Assembly (NCBI GenBank): GCA_007127615.1
Contig: SKZB01000323.1
Span: forward strand, 1-10,932
Length of the DNA stretch: 10,932 bases
Source: Phycisphaerales bacterium
Lineage (GTDB): Bacteria > Planctomycetota > Phycisphaerae > Phycisphaerales > SM1A02
Direction of reading: 5' to 3'
Part shown: one piece after another, positions 7,495 through 10,932 of the stretch
How positions within the stretch are numbered: the first letter of the stretch is position 1
Layout: the number at the start of each line of letters is the position of its first letter
Translations under genes and position numbers: made by a program
The notes under the pieces: generated by a model
The model's database searches: none
Seen by the model: the letters and a program-made list of their open reading frames with translations, nothing else
What the model was told of the DNA's origin: nothing

Positions 7495-8181
7495 ATGCCC
7501 GACCCTCACTCAGAATCTGATCCTCCACCGACTTTCGTCAGCCGCGCGGGCGGAAAGCTCAACCACGCGCTGGAACGCTTCCGGATCGATGTCACCGGAC
7601 TCACCTGCGCCGACTTCGGTTGCAATGTCGGCGGATTCACCGATTGTCTGCTGCAGCGCGGCGCGGCGCGGGTCTACGCGGTCGATACCGGTTACGGTAC
7701 GCTCGCCTGGTCATTGCGCCGCGATGATCGCGTCGTCGTCATGGAGCGCACCAACGCCCTGCACGCGAACGCCCCGGACGAACCGGTGGATCTCATCACC
7801 ATCGACCTGGCGTGGACGCCCCAGCGCCATGCGATTCCCGCCGCGCTCAGGTGGCTGCAGCGCAGCGCCGAGATCGGCGCGAGCGCCTCCGGAAGAATCA
7901 TCACCCTCATCAAGCCGCATTACGAGTTGACCGAACCGGAGAAGGCGGAGTTGCTCGTGGAGGGCCGGCTTGATCCGGGCGAGGCCGAGCGCATCTCGCG
8001 CCGTGTGCTGGACGCCATGCCGGCTTTGGGCGCGGCGGTGGTCGACTGGACGCTCTCTCCGATGACCGGCGGCAAGAGCAGCCGAAAGCGCCGAAAAAAC
8101 GCCGCCGCGCCGGGCCGGGTCGGTCCCGGCAACATCGAGTTTCTCGCGCTGCTTCGGCCCGCCGCGACCACCGGCGCGTGA
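7495..8181 (+). CDS. TlyA-type rRNA (cytidine-2'-O)-methyltransferase, FtsJ fold, lacking the S4 domain
   Basis: TlyA proteins use S-adenosylmethionine to methylate ribose 2'-OH of cytidines in 16S and 23S rRNA. The protein (228 aa) has the family opening FVSRAGGKL (14-22), SAM-binding loop DFGCNVGGFTD (40-50), then CLLQRGAARVYAVDTGYG (51-68) and ERTNALH (84-90), all typical of TlyA. The K-D-K-E catalytic set of 2'-O-methyltransferases can be placed at K21, D104, K140 and E215. Ordinary TlyA (about 270 aa) carries an N-terminal S4 RNA-binding domain of about 60 residues; here only 13 residues precede the methyltransferase domain. A TGA (7489-7491) lies in frame six bases before the ATG, so no upstream extension is possible. 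A basic stretch (GGKSSRKRRK, 192-201) in the C-terminal part may add RNA contact. No Shine-Dalgarno sequence is seen. The actual target nucleotide is unknown, and the gene could serve a different rRNA site from classical TlyA. Confidence 0.85.
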   Translation: MPDPHSESDPPPTFVSRAGGKLNHALERFRIDVTGLTCADFGCNVGGFTDCLLQRGAARVYAVDTGYGTLAWSLRRDDRVVVMERTNALHANAPDEPVDLITIDLAWTPQRHAIPAALRWLQRSAEIGASASGRIITLIKPHYELTEPEKAELLVEGRLDPGEAERISRRVLDAMPALGAAVVDWTLSPMTGGKSSRKRRKNAAAPGRVGPGNIEFLALLRPAATTGA

Positions 8182-8205
8182 TCGGCGAACGAGCGTCAAA
8201 TCAGC

Positions 8206-8211
8206 TATAAT
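8206..8211 (+). promoter_or_regulatory. Perfect -10 hexamer TATAAT upstream of gyrA
   Basis: TATAAT is an exact sigma-70 -10 consensus in GC-rich DNA, 24 bases after the methyltransferase stop. It would give a gyrA leader of about 68 bases. No -35 resembling TTGACA lies 16-18 bases upstream, and no extended TG motif is present. It suggests that gyrA has its own promoter besides any read-through from the methyltransferase gene. Confidence 0.55.
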
Positions 8212-8223
8212 TTCGAGTTCGTT

Positions 8224-8259
8224 CCGGCCGCCTCCGACCCGCGAGAAATGGCCGGTTTT
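8224..8259 (+). promoter_or_regulatory. Possible hairpin with T-run in the gyrA leader
   Basis: CCGGCC (8224-8229) can pair with GGCCGG (8250-8255), plus one G-U pair inside, and TTTT (8256-8259) follows at once. The loop is long (about 18 bases) and the stem short, so a strong terminator is unlikely. It lies between the TATAAT and the gyrA ATG and could act as a weak attenuator, or as the end of lpxI/methyltransferase transcripts. An AGAGG (8267-8271) is 14 bases before the ATG, far for a ribosome binding site. Confidence 0.25.
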
Positions 8260-8285
8260 GACCTCCAGAGGCACCCCTCAAACTC

Positions 8286-10918
<2,633 letters not shown>

Positions 10919-10922
<4 letters not shown>

Positions 10923-10932
10923 TCCCGCACCG
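10919..10932 (+). CDS. Possible start of a downstream gene overlapping the gyrA stop (partial)
   Basis: ATGA at 10919-10922 joins an ATG with the gyrA TGA, a layout typical of translationally coupled operon genes. Only four full codons (M-I-P-H) are visible, so no product can be named. A similar ATGA at the end of the ABC exporter gene (2874) leads only into a terminator, so the pattern alone is not proof. Confidence 0.3.

Overview
The window is a GC-rich stretch of an ordinary bacterial chromosome. It holds seven protein genes and possibly the first codons of an eighth. I see no RNA gene, insertion sequence, CRISPR array, prophage or conjugative gene. LpxI (a lipid A enzyme) and an MsbA-like exporter point to a Gram-negative cell with an outer membrane. 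The GyrA breakage-reunion region reads HPHGESVIYPTLV rather than the proteobacterial HPHGDSAVYDT. That form, together with the mix of genes, suggests the Planctomycetes/PVC group, perhaps Phycisphaerae-like. This lineage call is inference from remembered families, not a database match.

Layout, left to right. (1) 2-763 (+): a six-helix voltage-gated-type potassium channel. (2) 910-2877 (+): a single-chain ABC exporter with fused membrane and ATPase domains. (3) Two leftward genes follow: an NAD-dependent leucine-type amino acid dehydrogenase (2990-4072, -) and, upstream of it, a long VLCAD/ACAD9-like acyl-CoA dehydrogenase (4206-6143, -). A perfect 13-bp hairpin at 2913-2943 separates the converging ABC and dehydrogenase genes and fits a terminator for the leftward pair. 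(4) A 376-bp non-coding divergent region (6144-6519). (5) Rightward lpxI (6520-7374), a TlyA/FtsJ-type rRNA 2'-O-methyltransferase that lacks the usual S4 domain (7495-8181), and gyrA (8286-10922). The gyrA stop overlaps an ATG that may begin the next gene.

The genes do not form one pathway. The two leftward genes could cooperate in branched-chain amino acid and acyl-CoA oxidation. LpxI makes lipid X for lipid A, and the ABC exporter could move lipid A or another hydrophobic cargo, although they are not adjacent. The methyltransferase and gyrase are housekeeping functions.

Shine-Dalgarno sequences are mostly missing. Only the acyl-CoA dehydrogenase has a clear one. Two other starts have -10-like hexamers 8-9 bases upstream, which would give nearly leaderless mRNAs. 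I found no convincing previously undescribed system. The points most worth checking are the S4-less TlyA, the gyrase quinolone-pocket residues and the possible leaderless starts.
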